Assembly: GCA_016871755.1 (NCBI GenBank)
Contig: VHCJ01000001.1
Span: 206,478 to 270,477, forward strand
Reading direction: 5' to 3'
Source: Verrucomicrobiota bacterium
GTDB taxonomy: Bacteria > Verrucomicrobiota > Verrucomicrobiia > Opitutales > Opitutaceae
DNA: 64,000 nt
A program made the position numbers and the translations under genes. Shown here piece by piece: positions 47,949 to 58,375 of this stretch. Under the pieces are notes generated by a model. That model saw nothing but the letters and a program-made list of their open reading frames with translations. It had not been told where the DNA came from and searched no databases. Numbering within the stretch: the stretch's first letter is position 1; the number at the start of each line of letters is the position of its first letter.

Positions 47949-48512
47949 ATGGCTTCGCCGCGCAACCCCCGTCGCCCCGCCTCGCGGAGCCGTTCCCCAT
48001 CGCCCCGGGCCTGGGCCGGCATCCGCCTGCTCGCGCTCGACGTCGACGGCATCCTGACGGATGGGACGATCCTGGTGTCGTCCGATGGTTCGGAAGCCAA
48101 GGGATTCTCGGTTCTGGATGGCATGGGAATGACCCGCCTGCTGAAGGCGGGGCTCACGGTCGCATGGATCAGCGGCCGACCCTCCGGCGCCACGACGCGC
48201 CGCGCCGAGGAGCTCCGCATCCCGCAGCTGATCCAAGGCCGGTCCGACAAGCGCGAGGCGCTCACCGAGCTGGCCGAGCGGCTGGGCCTCGACGCGGCAG
48301 CGTGCTGCTACATGGGTGACGACGACATCGACGCTCCGGCGATCGCCTGGGCCGGGATCGGCGCCACGGTGCGCACCGCCATGCCGGCCGCCCTCGCGGT
48401 CGCGGACTACGTGGCGCGACGCCCCGCCGGTGCCGGAGCGGTCCGCGAAGTCTGCGACCTCATCCTCGCCCAGCGCTCCGCCACCCCACGCCCGAGCGCC
48501 CGCCGCCCATGA
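47949..48512 (+). CDS. kdsC: KDO-8-phosphate phosphatase KdsC
   Basis: A 187-residue HAD phosphatase without cap: LLALDVDGILTDG holds the two catalytic aspartates, WISGRPSGATTRRAEEL the Ser/Thr and Arg, and YMGDDDIDAPAIAWAGIG motif III. The Arg/Ser/Pro-rich N-terminal tail of 22 residues is extra. It makes KDO for LPS and overlaps lptC by four bases. Confidence 0.9.
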   Translation: MASPRNPRRPASRSRSPSPRAWAGIRLLALDVDGILTDGTILVSSDGSEAKGFSVLDGMGMTRLLKAGLTVAWISGRPSGATTRRAEELRIPQLIQGRSDKREALTELAERLGLDAAACCYMGDDDIDAPAIAWAGIGATVRTAMPAALAVADYVARRPAGAGAVREVCDLILAQRSATPRPSARRP

Positions 48513-48952
48513 CGCCGAGGCTCCGACTCCTGCTCGCCGGTGGTCTTCTCGCTGCTCTCCCCCTGCGCGCTGCGGGACCGCAGGTACAGGCCAATGCCCC
48601 CATCCTGAACTTCTCGCTGCCGTCATTCAACGCCCAGGGCTTCCGCACCATGCTCGTCCGGGGCCGGGAGGCGGTTGTGGCCAGCAAGACCGAGGCACGG
48701 CTGCGCGACATGACGCTGACCGTCTTTTCCGGCGACGCCGCAGCCCGGGTTGAGACGGTGTTTGTCAGCCCAGCCGCCACGGTCCGGCTGGACGAACGCG
48801 TCGTCTTCGGCGAGGAATCCGTTCGCGTGGTCAACGATCGCTTCGAACTCCTCGGCAACGACTGGCGCTACGAGCACGATGCCCGCCGCATCCTGATCCG
48901 GAACGGTGCCCGCGTTGTCTTCCAAACCGAGATCCGCGACCTCCTGCGATGA
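48509..48952 (+). CDS. lptC: LptC-like LPS export protein
   Basis: A 147-residue protein with an N-terminal hydrophobic segment (about 5-20) and a beta-jellyroll-like repetitive domain (RTMLVRGREAVVASKTEARL...). Similarity to LptC is weak; the call rests mainly on position between kdsC and lptA. It would bridge the LptBFG exporter to LptA. Confidence 0.65.
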   Translation: MTPRLRLLLAGGLLAALPLRAAGPQVQANAPILNFSLPSFNAQGFRTMLVRGREAVVASKTEARLRDMTLTVFSGDAAARVETVFVSPAATVRLDERVVFGEESVRVVNDRFELLGNDWRYEHDARRILIRNGARVVFQTEIRDLLR

Positions 48953-49662
48953 AACGCCTTTCCTTCGCCCTCCTCGTTCCCGCTGTCCTTGCCTGCACCA
49001 TCGCCGGGCCGACGGCCCGGGGCCTTGCCGAGCCCACGTCGGCTCCGGCTCCGGGCGCCATTTCCCCCGCTCCACCCAGCGGGGCCGCGATCGCCGGTCC
49101 GGCGGCCGGGAAACCGGCACCCGCGGCTGCAACCGCGACCGCTCCCGCGCAGCCGACCGTGATCGAGAGCCGCTCGCTGGAGATGCGCAGCACCGAGAAG
49201 GAGACGATCGCGATCTTCGACCAGAATGTGGTCGTGACCGGCACGAATCTCCGCCTGACCTGCGATCACCTAGAGGTCGTCGCCAGCCGCGTCGGCGACG
49301 CCTCCGCCACGGTGGCCAAGCTGGACCAGTTCAAGAGCCTCGTCGCCACCGGCCGCGTCCGCATCGTCCAAGGCGACCGCGAAGTGACCTGCGGGCGTGC
49401 CGAGGTGCTGCCGCTGGAGGAAAAGATCATCCTGACCGAATCTCCGGTCGTGATCGACCACTCGGGTCCGTACACGGAACGCGGCACGCGAATCATCCTG
49501 CTGCGGGGCCAGCGTCGCGTGATCGTGGAGAACAGCGTTTTCCAGGGTCCGCCGATCGTCGATCTGGGTTTTGATCGCAAGGAGCCGGCGGCGGGAGGCA
49601 AGCCGACCACGGACGGGGCCGCAATCGAAGCGCCCGTTCCCACGCCCACCCCGAAACCCTGA
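48949..49662 (+). CDS. lptA: LptA-type periplasmic LPS transport protein
   Basis: A 237-residue exported protein: signal peptide, an Ala/Pro-rich linker (about 28-68), then an OstA/LptA domain with VIESRSLEMRSTEKETIAIF, NVVVTGTNLRLTCDHLEV and FKSLVATGRVRIVQGDREVTCGRAEV. It carries LPS across the periplasm. It overlaps lptC by four bases. Confidence 0.85.
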   Translation: MKRLSFALLVPAVLACTIAGPTARGLAEPTSAPAPGAISPAPPSGAAIAGPAAGKPAPAAATATAPAQPTVIESRSLEMRSTEKETIAIFDQNVVVTGTNLRLTCDHLEVVASRVGDASATVAKLDQFKSLVATGRVRIVQGDREVTCGRAEVLPLEEKIILTESPVVIDHSGPYTERGTRIILLRGQRRVIVENSVFQGPPIVDLGFDRKEPAAGGKPTTDGAAIEAPVPTPTPKP

Positions 49663-49686
49663 GTTCTCCCCAGCCGACCTGCACGC

Positions 49687-50433
49687 GTGAGTTCCTCCGC
49701 CTCCCCATCCCCGACGGAGATCCGCACCGAAGGCCTCGTCAAGGTCTACGGTACGCGGACCGTCGTGAACGGCGTGAACGTGCACGTCGGTGCCGGCGAA
49801 GTGGTCGGTCTCCTCGGGCCGAACGGCGCCGGCAAGACCACGACCTTCTACATGATCGTCGGCCTCGTGCCCGCCACGGCCGGGCGCGTGGCTCTGGGTG
49901 AGAGGGATCTCACCCGGCTGGGAATGCACCAGCGGGCGCGACTCGGGCTGGGTTACCTGCCGCAGGAGGCGTCGGTGTTCCGCAAGCTTTCGGTGGAGGA
50001 CAACATCCTCGCGATCGCGGAGGCGACCGGGATTCCGCGCCGCGAGCGGGCCGACTGCGTCGAGCGGCACCTTCGGGACCTCAACCTCGTGCACGTCGCG
50101 CGGCAAAAGGCCTACACGCTCTCCGGTGGCGAGCGCCGTCGTCTGGAGATCGCCCGCGCCCTCGTGACGCGGCCGAAGTTCCTTCTGATGGATGAGCCTT
50201 TCGCGGCGATTGACCCGATCTCGGTCGCCGAAGTGCAGCGGATCATCCGCACCCTGAAGTCCCAGAGCATCGGGGTGCTGATCACCGACCACAATGTCCG
50301 GGAAACCCTCCGCATCGTTGACCGCGCCTACCTGATCCACCAGGGCCGGGTGCTCACGGAAGGCTCGGCGGACTTCCTGATCCACGATCCCCAGGCCCGG
50401 GAGTTCTACCTCGGCAAGGATTTCAATCTCTGA
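49687..50433 (+). CDS. lptB: LPS export ABC transporter ATPase
   Basis: A 248-residue ATPase with GTG start. Walker A GPNGAGKTT, YLPQEASVFRKLSVEDN (LptB-typical after the Q loop), signature LSGGERRR, Walker B LLMDEPFAAIDPISV and the switch His in ITDHNVRETL. It powers LPS extraction with LptF and LptG. Confidence 0.94.
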   Translation: MSSSASPSPTEIRTEGLVKVYGTRTVVNGVNVHVGAGEVVGLLGPNGAGKTTTFYMIVGLVPATAGRVALGERDLTRLGMHQRARLGLGYLPQEASVFRKLSVEDNILAIAEATGIPRRERADCVERHLRDLNLVHVARQKAYTLSGGERRRLEIARALVTRPKFLLMDEPFAAIDPISVAEVQRIIRTLKSQSIGVLITDHNVRETLRIVDRAYLIHQGRVLTEGSADFLIHDPQAREFYLGKDFNL

Positions 50434-50548
50434 GCACGCCATCCCGCCCGCACACGGCCTCCGCCGCAGCCACCGCGATCACGGCCCTCGCTCCCGCCCC
50501 GTTTACTCGACCGCCGGTCCGCTCCTCCGTCCCTCCCCACTCCTGCCC

Positions 50549-51559
50549 ATGCCTAAAGCGATCCATGGCATTTCCGTCTCGCACTTCTTCGAGACCTACC
50601 GCGAGAAGCTCCGCCTTGAACTGCTCACGGGCGAACACGGCCTCCACCGCCTGATCCGCGAGGGCTCGATCAACCGCCCGGCCCTCGCCCTGACCGGCTT
50701 CTTTCGCTACTTTGCCCACAAGCGCATCCAGGTTCTCGGGGCGGCGGAGATGACTTACCTGAAGAGCCTGAGTCCGGAGCGGCAGAAAGAGATCTTCACG
50801 GAGATGGCCGAGCGCCAGATTCCCTGCCTCGTCCTCACGCGCAACTACAACCCCACCCGCGCGATGCTGGAGGTGGCGCAGGAGAAGAAGCTGCCGCTGT
50901 TCAAGACCCCGATGATCACCATGAACTGGGTGAACCTCGGTACGCTCTGCATCGACAACGAATTCGCCCCATCCGGCACCGAGCATGCCACCACCCTCGA
51001 CATCCGCGGCGTCGGCGTGATGCTCCGCGGCCAGTCGGGCGTCGGCAAGAGCGAGTGTGCGCTGGCGCTCATCGAACGCGGCCACTCGCTGGTCGCCGAT
51101 GATCTCACCGTCATCCGGCTGCTCGACGAACGTGAGCTGATGGCCTCCAGCCGGCCGCTCAACCGGGGCTACATGGAGTGTCGGGGCATCGGCATCATCA
51201 ACGTCGCCGACATGTTCGGCGTGAAGTCGATCCGCCTCGAGAAGCGCATCGACATGGTCGTTTCCCTGCACGAATGGCATCCCGACGCGATCGAAGAACG
51301 CACCGGTCTTGAGGAAAACCATTATGAAATCCTCGGCCTCAAGGTGCCGCACATCGAGATCTACGTGCGCCTCGGCCGCGACATCGCCCGGCTCGTCGAG
51401 GTCGCCGCCCTCACCCAGGCCCTCAAACGCATGGGCCACGACCCGGCCAAGGACTTCAACGACCGACTGATCGCCTTCATGAACGCCGCGCCCGCCCCGG
51501 CGAAGAAACTGAACGTGCGAACCACCGAGCCGGTCGATGGCTCGTCCCCAGACGCCTGA
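50549..51559 (+). CDS. hprK: HPr kinase/phosphorylase
   Basis: A 336-residue protein with an N-terminal HprK domain and a kinase domain whose P-loop GQSGVGKSE lies at 161-169, preceded by His146 and followed by the signature region [15 protein letters not shown]. It phosphorylates HPr on serine and reverses this. In Gram-negatives HprK often serves regulation of cell-envelope or carbon functions, not CcpA repression; no HPr gene is in the window. It overlaps the longest rph frame slightly. Confidence 0.93.
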   Translation: MPKAIHGISVSHFFETYREKLRLELLTGEHGLHRLIREGSINRPALALTGFFRYFAHKRIQVLGAAEMTYLKSLSPERQKEIFTEMAERQIPCLVLTRNYNPTRAMLEVAQEKKLPLFKTPMITMNWVNLGTLCIDNEFAPSGTEHATTLDIRGVGVMLRGQSGVGKSECALALIERGHSLVADDLTVIRLLDERELMASSRPLNRGYMECRGIGIINVADMFGVKSIRLEKRIDMVVSLHEWHPDAIEERTGLEENHYEILGLKVPHIEIYVRLGRDIARLVEVAALTQALKRMGHDPAKDFNDRLIAFMNAAPAPAKKLNVRTTEPVDGSSPDA

Positions 51560-51584
51560 GACGGCTGCCGTCCTCTCCCTCGCC

Positions 51585-52340
51585 ATGACTTCCCCCTCCC
51601 GCGCGGACGGCCGCCGACCCGACCAACTCCGCCCGATCTCCTTCGAGCCCAACATCGCCCCGCACGCGACCGGCTCGGTGCTCGTGTCCTTCGGTTCCAC
51701 GCGCGTGATCTGCGCGGCCACCATCGAGCCGGGCGTACCTTCTTGGATGAAGCAGCAGGGCGTCCAGGGTGGCTGGCTCACGGCCGAGTACTCCATGCTC
51801 CCTTACGCCACCCACGAGCGCAAGACACGCGACTCCAGCCGTGGCAAGGTGGATGGACGGACTGTGGAGATCCAGCGCCTGATCGGACGTTCGCTCCGGG
51901 CGGTGATCGATCTGGAAAAGCTCGGAGCCAACACCCTCTGGGTCGACTGCGACGTGCTGCAGGCGGACGGGGGCACGCGCACCGCCTCCATCACCGGCGC
52001 CTACCTCGCCTGTCGACTCGCAGTTCAGCGGCTGATTGACGCCCAGAAACTCAGCGAGAATCCACTCTCCGACTCCGTCGCCGCCGTCAGCGTGGGCATC
52101 CTCGGCGGACGCTCCCTGCTCGATCTGCCCTACGTCGAGGACCGCGACGCCGAGGTCGACTGCAACGTCGTCATGACCGGCCAGGGTCGCTTCGTGGAGG
52201 TGCAGGGGGCCGGCGAAGAGTCGACGTTCTCGCACGACCAGTTCATTTCCCTCCTCGATCTCGCCCGCACCGGCCTAGCGGAAATTCACTGCCTGCAAAC
52301 CGCGTTCCTGCTCAAGGCCCTGCTCGGGAAGGGCGCCTGA
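51585..52340 (+). CDS. rph: Ribonuclease PH
   Basis: A 251-residue phosphorolytic 3'-5' exoribonuclease that trims tRNA 3' ends. [45 protein letters not shown] and the catalytic Asp region [20 protein letters not shown] are all conserved. ATG 51585 is preferred to 51537, which overlaps hprK. Confidence 0.94.
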   Translation: MTSPSRADGRRPDQLRPISFEPNIAPHATGSVLVSFGSTRVICAATIEPGVPSWMKQQGVQGGWLTAEYSMLPYATHERKTRDSSRGKVDGRTVEIQRLIGRSLRAVIDLEKLGANTLWVDCDVLQADGGTRTASITGAYLACRLAVQRLIDAQKLSENPLSDSVAAVSVGILGGRSLLDLPYVEDRDAEVDCNVVMTGQGRFVEVQGAGEESTFSHDQFISLLDLARTGLAEIHCLQTAFLLKALLGKGA

Positions 52341-52427
52341 AGCGCACGGCGGTCCTCGCCCGACCCGCGCACTCCCACGAGAGCGTGCGCCTGCTCGAGA
52401 ACCGAGCCTCAAGCGCACGGCGGTCCT
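52340..52427. repeat. 17-bp direct repeat after rph
   Basis: AAGCGCACGGCGGTCCT occurs at 52340-52356 and again at 52411-52427. Between them GCGCAC and GTGCGC could pair. Meaning unknown. Confidence 0.6.
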
Positions 52428-52513
52428 GCATCCGCGGTAGGTCCGCGCGATCGTTGCCCTCGCGATCGCCGCGCGACCTGCGACTGCGCCGGGAACCGTG
52501 CCAAACGCCCGGC

Positions 52514-52999
52514 TCAGGCCTTCGGCTTGACCGGAAGAGCGTCCCGGACTGCGGTGAAGTTGCCGTCCTCCGCCGCCCGAAGGAATCCCTCGGTCACGCT
52601 CTTCAGATCCTCCCACCGCCGCCGAATCTGCCGCGCCTCGTCCTTGGTCACCGAATTGTCCGCCGCCGCGGTGGCGATGACCGCCAGCATGTCCGCGAAC
52701 TCCTGCACGATCGCGTTGGTCGTCGGGATGAGCGAATACGTGTGCGGCGTCGGCGTCTGCGGATTCGTGATAAAAAAACCGCCCGCCCTCTCGCAAACCC
52801 ACTGCGCGATGCGTGCGTCCTTGGTGATCTGGAGGAGTTGATCGACGCGATCGAGGGGATTGTGGGCGCCGCTGCCGGTGGCATCGCTGGGAGGCTCGGC
52901 CCACTTGTAGATCAGCGAGAGCGACAACCCCATTTCAGCCGCGATCTGCTTCGCGCTGGTCTTCTTCAGCACCTCCCGGAGCACCTCGTGCGATTGCAT
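52514..52999 (-). CDS. Phage CII/CP76-like helix-turn-helix regulator
   Basis: A 161-residue protein: [20 protein letters not shown] leads into a helix-turn-helix ([18 protein letters not shown]), then [30 protein letters not shown], an arrangement seen in CII-like proteins, and a C-terminal helical dimerisation part. No phage genes surround it. It is divergent from sucCD with a GACAC/GTGTC palindrome between, so it may control succinyl-CoA synthetase. Confidence 0.7.
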   Translation of the reverse strand: MQSHEVLREVLKKTSAKQIAAEMGLSLSLIYKWAEPPSDATGSGAHNPLDRVDQLLQITKDARIAQWVCERAGGFFITNPQTPTPHTYSLIPTTNAIVQEFADMLAVIATAAADNSVTKDEARQIRRRWEDLKSVTEGFLRAAEDGNFTAVRDALPVKPKA

Positions 53000-53053
53000 G
53001 AAGCCATCAAGCCACCTGCTAGGGGCAATGGCAATCCCGACTGCCAGTCTCTC

Positions 53054-53072
53054 GACACACATTTGAGGTGTC
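53054..53072. promoter_or_regulatory. Inverted repeat between regulator and sucC
   Basis: GACAC-N9-GTGTC is a perfect 5-bp inverted repeat between the divergent starts (52999 and 53109). It could be an operator for the CII-like protein. Short repeats like this also occur by chance. Confidence 0.3.
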
Positions 53073-53108
53073 TTCCGCCTACGGTTTCTGGCAGCTTCGG
53101 CGTTTTCC

Positions 53109-54290
53109 ATGAACATTCACGAGTATCAGGCCAAGGCCCTCTTCGAAACGTTCGGGGTGCCGGTTCCGAAGGGCGTCGCGGCCAAGGCCGCGTCCGAATT
53201 CGACGCCGCCCTCGCGCAACTCCCCGAGGGTCCCACGATGGTGAAGTCCCAAATCCACGCCGGCGGGCGCGGCAAGGGCACGTTCACGGATGGCTTCAAG
53301 GGCGGCGTGAAGTTCTGCAAGACCAAGGCCGACGCGAAGGAGATCGCCGGCCGCATGCTCAACAACACGCTGATCACGCTCCAGACCGGCCCCGCCGGTC
53401 GCAAGGTTCAGACCGTCTACTTCACCGTCGCGAGCGACATCAAGAAGGAGTACTACCTCGCCATCCTGCTCGACCGCGGGACCTCGCGCCCCGTGATCGT
53501 CGCCTCCACCGAGGGCGGCGTCGAGATCGAGAAGGTCGCCCACGAGACGCCCGAGAAGATCTTCAAGGTCTTCGTCGATCCGGCCTACGGTCTCGCCGAC
53601 TTTCAGGTCCGCCAACTCATCGCCGGCCTCGGCTTCACCGGCGCGGAGGCCAAGGGAGCGGCAAAACTCATCCGCAATCTCTACACGATGTTCTGGGAGA
53701 CCGACGCCTCGATGGTGGAGATCAACCCGCTCATCACCACGCCCACCGGCGAGGCGCTCGCCCTCGACGCCAAGGTCTCCTTCGACTCCAACGCTCTTTA
53801 CCGCCACCCCGAGATCACCGCGCTGCGCGATCTCAACGAGGAGGACCCGAAGGAAATCGAGGCGTCGAAGTACAATCTCTCCTACATCGCGCTCGACGGC
53901 AACATCGCGTGCCTCGTCAACGGCGCCGGTCTCGCCATGAGCACGATGGACATCATCAAGCACTTCGGCGGCAGCCCGGCCAACTTCCTCGATGTCGGCG
54001 GCGGCGCCACCAAGGAACAGGTCGTGGCCGCGTTCAAGATCATCCTCGGCGACGCCAACGTGAAGGGGATCTTCGTCAACATCTTCGGCGGCATCATGGA
54101 CTGCAACGTGATCGCCACCGGCATCATCGAGGCGGTGCGCGAGGTCGGACTGAAGCTTCCGCTCGTCGTCCGACTCGAGGGCAACAACGTCACCGCCGGC
54201 AAGGCCACCCTTGCGGGCAGCGGACTTCCCATCGTCAGCGGCGACACCATGGCCGACGCCGCCCGCAAGATCGTCCAGCTCGTCGCCTGA
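53109..54290 (+). CDS. sucC: Succinyl-CoA synthetase beta subunit
   Basis: A 393-residue ADP-forming Suc[24 protein letters not shown]-grasp residues ([14 protein letters not shown]), [23 protein letters not shown], and the CoA-ligase part [13 protein letters not shown] and [13 protein letters not shown]. It makes ATP from succinyl-CoA in the TCA cycle. Confidence 0.96.
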   Translation: MNIHEYQAKALFETFGVPVPKGVAAKAASEFDAALAQLPEGPTMVKSQIHAGGRGKGTFTDGFKGGVKFCKTKADAKEIAGRMLNNTLITLQTGPAGRKVQTVYFTVASDIKKEYYLAILLDRGTSRPVIVASTEGGVEIEKVAHETPEKIFKVFVDPAYGLADFQVRQLIAGLGFTGAEAKGAAKLIRNLYTMFWETDASMVEINPLITTPTGEALALDAKVSFDSNALYRHPEITALRDLNEEDPKEIEASKYNLSYIALDGNIACLVNGAGLAMSTMDIIKHFGGSPANFLDVGGGATKEQVVAAFKIILGDANVKGIFVNIFGGIMDCNVIATGIIEAVREVGLKLPLVVRLEGNNVTAGKATLAGSGLPIVSGDTMADAARKIVQLVA

Positions 54291-54325
54291 GCCCCTCCGC
54301 ACGTTCCCCTCATCCTCTCGCCTCC

Positions 54326-55249
54326 ATGTCCATTCTCATCCAGCCCGACACCAAGATCCTCGTCCAAGGCATCACCGGCGACTTCGGGGGTCGCCACGCC
54401 AAGCTCTCGCTCGACTACGGCACGCACGTCGCCGGCGGCGTGACGCCCGGCAAGGGCGGACAGTTCTTCGAGCACAAGGAGCACAAGGTTCCGATCTTCA
54501 ACTCCGTCCACGACGCCGTCGCCGCCACCGGTGCCACGGTTTCCGTGGTCTTCGTGCCGCCCCCGTTCGCCGCTGACGCAATCCTTGAGGGCGTCGACGC
54601 CGGCCTCGATCTCGTCGTCGCCATCACCGAGGGCATCCCGGTGCGCGACATGGTGCGCGTGAAGCGCGCGATCGCCGGCCGCAAGACCCGCCTCATCGGC
54701 CCGAACTGCCCCGGAGTCGTGACGCCGGGCTCCGGTCCGCAAAGCCACGGCGGCTGCCGCATCGGCATCGCTCCGGGCTACATTCACAAGCAGGGCCACG
54801 TGGGCGTGGTCTCCCGCTCGGGCACCCTCACCTACGAGGCGGTGTACCAGCTGACGTCGAAGAACATCGGCCAGTCCACCTGCGTGGGCATCGGCGGCGA
54901 CCCGGTCAACGGCACGTCGCACCTCGATGTGATCCGGATGTTCAACGATGACCCGGACACGCACGGCATCATCCTGATCGGCGAAATCGGCGGCAACGCC
55001 GAGGTCGAAGCCGCGCGCTGGATCAAGGCGAACGTCCGCAAGCCGGTCGCCGGCTTCATCGCTGGCGCCACCGCTCCGGCGGGCCGCCGCATGGGCCACG
55101 CCGGCGCGATCGTCGGCGGCGCCGAGGACACCGCGGCGGCGAAGATCGCCGTCTTCCGCGAGTGCGGCATCGAAGTCGCCGCGACGCCTTCAGACATGGC
55201 CCACGCCCTCCTCCGCGCCGCGCAGGCCAAGGGTGTGACCCTGACCTGA
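54326..55249 (+). CDS. sucD: Succinyl-CoA synthetase alpha subunit
   Basis: A 307-residue Suc[30 protein letters not shown] binds CoA, and the phosphohistidine lies in [15 protein letters not shown] 54326 follows a pyrimidine leader. It slightly differs from the usual GITGxxG by GDFGGRHA. It is co-transcribed with sucC. Confidence 0.95.
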   Translation: MSILIQPDTKILVQGITGDFGGRHAKLSLDYGTHVAGGVTPGKGGQFFEHKEHKVPIFNSVHDAVAATGATVSVVFVPPPFAADAILEGVDAGLDLVVAITEGIPVRDMVRVKRAIAGRKTRLIGPNCPGVVTPGSGPQSHGGCRIGIAPGYIHKQGHVGVVSRSGTLTYEAVYQLTSKNIGQSTCVGIGGDPVNGTSHLDVIRMFNDDPDTHGIILIGEIGGNAEVEAARWIKANVRKPVAGFIAGATAPAGRRMGHAGAIVGGAEDTAAAKIAVFRECGIEVAATPSDMAHALLRAAQAKGVTLT

Positions 55250-55335
55250 CGCCTGCGTCAGCGATCCCGCTCTCCCGGACCGCCGTCGCGAAGACGCACG
55301 CGCGGTCCCTCGCCCACGCCTCTCGCGAGGCCACC

Positions 55336-55370
55336 CGGGCCGCGATTCCCCTCGCGGCCCGTTCCGTTTT
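55336..55370 (+). terminator. Terminator after sucD
   Basis: CGGGCCGCG (55336-55344) and CGCGGCCCG (55353-55361) form a perfect 9-bp stem with an 8-base loop, followed by TTCCGTTTT. Confidence 0.82.
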
Positions 55371-55422
55371 CCGCCCTCCCTCCGCGCGCCCAACCACCAA
55401 CGCGGCCATCGGGCCGGAGGAC

Positions 55423-56580
55423 TCAGCGCGGGATCGCCGCGATCACGCGCTGCACGAACTCGGCTTCGTTGCCGCGGTGCCAGCGCCACACCACGACGAG
55501 GTCGTGCTCGGGCGAGATCGTGATCGTGTTGCTGCCGGCGCCACGCGCACCGAACACCGTCGTCGGCAGACCGGGGTAGTTCTTCCCCTGCGTATTCAGC
55601 CACCAGAGGTAACCGTAGTCCGGGCCGTGCGCGCTGGGTGACAGCGCGGCCTTGACGAAGTCGGGCGGCAGCAACGCGCGGTCATTCCACCGGCCTCCCC
55701 GCAGCCAGAGGTAGCCAAAACGCGCGAGATCCCACGCGTGGATCCAGACGCCGCCGCCCCAGCGGGTGCCGCCGCTGACCGACGCCATCCGCCGACCGTC
55801 CTGTTGGACGTAGCTGTTGTGGTAGGGCACCCACTTCCAATCCGAGGAAGCCCCGATCGGCACTATGATCTCGTCGCGGAACACATCCGGCACCGGCTTG
55901 CGGAGGACCCGCAGCAGCGAAAGCCCAAAGCGGTTCATGCGCACGTCATTGTACTCGTAGAAGGATCCTGGACGCTGCAACGCGCGCGGCGGGCGGGCAC
56001 CCTCGCCGAAGGCTTCGCGCCCGACGAAATCGTGCTTCTTGCCGAACATCTCCCCCTCCCACTCGCTCTCCTGCTGGAGGTGCATCCGCCACGTCACCTC
56101 GCGGTTCTGCGCCGAATCGTACCCGCCGTCCCGCACGCGGTCGCCCACGCGTTCGTCCACGGCGAGCAACCGGTCCCGCACGGCGACCCCCGCCACCGTC
56201 GCAAGCATGCTCTTGGCCGCGGAGTAGGTCGGATCCACCGCCGTCGTCTCGCCAAACTCCGCCACGACGTAGCCCTTGTAGATGACGATCCCGTTGGTCG
56301 CGGCACGCCGGGTCGGCACCGATCCGAGCAGAGCGCCGAAAATGCGCTCCTGATCGGAGAAATCCATCTCGCGCGTCGACTCGTGGCCCTGCGCGAAGGC
56401 GATGGCCTCGGCGAGCCGGACCGGGTCCATCCCCAGTTCCGCCGGGGCCCGGCGCGCCCACTCACCCTGCGGCGGGAAATACGCGCCCGTACCCGCCCTC
56501 AGCGGACTCAAGGCCATGAGCAGCGGGGCAACCAGCAGGGCGAGAAGGCCGACCCGGCGAGACATCAGCAGCGTCGTCAT
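55423..56580 (-). CDS. Exported serine hydrolase (beta-lactamase/transpeptidase-like)
   Basis: A 385-residue class C beta-lactamase-like protein. A signal peptide ([20 protein letters not shown], cleavage about 30) precedes the domain; YSAAKSML gives the S-x-x-K nucleophile motif and [10 protein letters not shown] the Y-x-N motif. GARGAGSNT may stand in for the KTG box. It acts in the periplasm on an unknown amide or ester. Antibiotic resistance should not be assumed. Confidence 0.8.
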   Translation of the reverse strand: MTTLLMSRRVGLLALLVAPLLMALSPLRAGTGAYFPPQGEWARRAPAELGMDPVRLAEAIAFAQGHESTREMDFSDQERIFGALLGSVPTRRAATNGIVIYKGYVVAEFGETTAVDPTYSAAKSMLATVAGVAVRDRLLAVDERVGDRVRDGGYDSAQNREVTWRMHLQQESEWEGEMFGKKHDFVGREAFGEGARPPRALQRPGSFYEYNDVRMNRFGLSLLRVLRKPVPDVFRDEIIVPIGASSDWKWVPYHNSYVQQDGRRMASVSGGTRWGGGVWIHAWDLARFGYLWLRGGRWNDRALLPPDFVKAALSPSAHGPDYGYLWWLNTQGKNYPGLPTTVFGARGAGSNTITISPEHDLVVVWRWHRGNEAEFVQRVIAAIPR

Positions 56581-57075
56581 TCCCCCCACGCTGCGCCCGC
56601 GAGGTCGCACTTCAAGCCCGACGACGCGGTCAAGCCCCTCTTGCAAAGCCACCCGCGGAGCCCACCTCCGATCCAATCCATCACGCCTCCAAGCGACGTC
56701 TCCGATCGCCGCGCCTTCATCGAAGCGGCCGGGACCCGGACACTCACGCGGTGGCCTGTCGATGAAGGTGCCCAGCATGCCGTCCGCACGCGAGCGCCGA
56801 CTCAGTCGGCGGCGCCCACCGGCGGGGTACGTTACGGAGTCGCCCAAATCGGGGCGCTCGATCGTTTTCGCCGGACAACGCGGTGGAACTCCATTGCCTC
56901 TCCCCCACCGAAGCAGACTCATGATGCACCCAAGCCGAAACCCAACCATCCGGTCCGTCGCACCCGATCTGCCGGAACGGCGGAAAACCGATCCGCAAGG
57001 CGCCACACCGTGGCGCCCGACACCCCTAAGCGCGAGAAATTGACAGTGGTTCAACTTTGTACCATGTGGACTGGA
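56581..57075. other. Gene-free stretch upstream of HTH cassette
   Basis: No credible gene; open frames here read as Arg/Pro/Thr-rich noise. Palindromes include CCGACT-C-AGTCGG (56797-56809) and GGCGCCAC-acc-GTGGCGCC (56999-57017). A perfect TTGACA at 57040-57045 could be the -35 of the HTH gene, but no good -10 follows at 17 bases. Confidence 0.55.
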
Positions 57076-57426
57076 ATGCCCCGGCGCTCCGCTTCCCGCG
57101 ACGACCTTGAGATCAAGCGGTCGCTGACGAACTCGATTCGCCGGAAGATGTCAGAGGACGGACTTTCGATCACCGCTTTGGCCAATCGGATGGGCACGGG
57201 TCGCACGGCCGTGCGCCGCATCCTCGATGCGACCAACACGTCGATCACCTTCCGCTCGATGAGCCGGGTCGCGGCCGCCGTGGGCCTGCGCATCAAGCTC
57301 ACCGCCGAGCCCGCTTCGCCCGCCGAACTCGGCCGACTCGCCCAGCGGCTGGCCAAGAGCAGGAGTCGGGACGAGGTGATCGACCTGAAGACGCGAATCA
57401 CGCACGGCTTTTACGGCGGTGCCTGA
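57076..57426 (+). CDS. HTH (XRE/HigA-like) regulator or antitoxin
   Basis: A 116-residue protein: helical N terminus ([20 protein letters not shown]) and HTH ([20 protein letters not shown] followed by [20 protein letters not shown]), a layout common in HigA/XRE antitoxins. An ATG at 57064 would add four residues. No HigB toxin precedes it. It overlaps the next gene by one base (TGATG). Confidence 0.72.
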   Translation: MPRRSASRDDLEIKRSLTNSIRRKMSEDGLSITALANRMGTGRTAVRRILDATNTSITFRSMSRVAAAVGLRIKLTAEPASPAELGRLAQRLAKSRSRDEVIDLKTRITHGFYGGA

Positions 57427-57668
57427 TGCCCCAGGTTCAGCGCACGGGTATCCCGCGTGCACTCCTCGCCCACCTGTTGCTGCGCATCCAAGAGCGCCAC
57501 ATCAGCGCGGCGGGCCTTGAGGCTCTGGCCGCCTGGCTGGACACTCATCCGGAGGTGCCGACCGGGGACTGGTTCAAGCGGTTGCCCACCCTGATCGTGT
57601 GCGGCCGCGGGAGGCTGGTGAGGACGTTCCTCTCACCGACCCAGGCTCCGACCGGGAAGGAAATCTGA
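57426..57668 (+). CDS. Small unknown partner of HTH protein
   Basis: An 80-residue protein: helical first half (IPRALLAHLLLRIQERHISA, then LEALAAWLDTHPEVP), then GDWFKRLPTLIVCGRGRLVR and TFLSPTQAPTGKEI. I have an impression of similar small proteins elsewhere, with GDWFKRF and a CG-G motif, but no known function. Its one-base overlap with the HTH gene suggests a two-gene module, possibly toxin-antitoxin-like. Confidence 0.6.
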   Translation: MPQVQRTGIPRALLAHLLLRIQERHISAAGLEALAAWLDTHPEVPTGDWFKRLPTLIVCGRGRLVRTFLSPTQAPTGKEI

Positions 57669-57760
57669 GCCCGACTGTGGGCGCCTCCGCCCTCGTACCC
57701 CAACCGCGGGATCGTTCGCGGCGCAAGGCTTGGGGCGGGTTGCCCAAGGCGAAGAAAAAA

Positions 57761-57859
<99 letters not shown>

Positions 57860-57912
57860 AAGACCAACGGTGCCCACCCCGGCGGGCAGCGCAACTGGTT
57901 TCTTGCCGACGC

Positions 57913-58359
57913 TCAGGGAGCGCGCGGCGGCGCTGCCCTCTCCGGTTGGGCACCCGGCGGCGGGGGACGCTCGCCGTCGGGCCGGGGCGGACCGCCACGG
58001 CCGCCCATCCGCTCCCTCCAGCGCCGACGCATCTCGGTGAATTCCGCCTTCTGACGCGCGTCGAGTTCCGCCTCGATCCGGGCGTCCATCTGGCGCAGGA
58101 CGCGCAACGACTCCTGACGCGTGCGCTTCAGTTCCTCACCGCTGCTGGCGACGATGCGCTCAATCTTCGCCGACTGCTCCGCCGAGAGCTGCAGGCGGTC
58201 CTGCAGGCGCTTGAGGTTCGAGGTCACGAACTGGTCCCCCGGCGCACCCCGCGCCTGCACGAAACTCCGGGCGAAGCGCAGCGAGGCGAATCCTCCGACC
58301 ACCGCTCCGGCAAGGAAGACGCCGGCAAAGACCAACCCGACTTTCCACGAGATCTTCAT
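57913..58359 (-). CDS. Membrane-anchored Spy/CpxP-like protein
   Basis: A 148-residue protein: N-terminal TM (about 6-24), then a helical LQLSAEQSAKIERIVASSGE and MDARIEAELDARQKAEFTEMR typical of periplasmic heavy-metal-sensor/Spy-like folds, ending with a Gly/Arg/Pro-rich tail. Third in the ECF sigma cassette. It probably senses envelope stress or binds misfolded protein; inferred. Confidence 0.65.
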   Translation of the reverse strand: MKISWKVGLVFAGVFLAGAVVGGFASLRFARSFVQARGAPGDQFVTSNLKRLQDRLQLSAEQSAKIERIVASSGEELKRTRQESLRVLRQMDARIEAELDARQKAEFTEMRRRWRERMGGRGGPPRPDGERPPPPGAQPERAAPPRAP

Positions 58360-58375
58360 CGTCAACGTCCCGTCC

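Noticed and set aside
46518..48626. 702-codon minus-strand frame
   Set aside because: Antisense of the E1 and kdsC genes; low-complexity Gly/Arg/Glu translation.
52514..52999. Prophage
   Set aside because: A lone CII-like regulator with no integrase, structural or lysis genes and flanked by rph and sucCD.
55423..56580. Antibiotic-resistance beta-lactamase
   Set aside because: Only the general serine-hydrolase fold is supported; the third box is atypical and many such proteins are esterases or peptidases.
55738..57426. 562-codon plus-strand frame ending at the HTH gene
   Set aside because: Only the last 116 codons look like protein; the rest is antisense to the serine hydrolase or noise.
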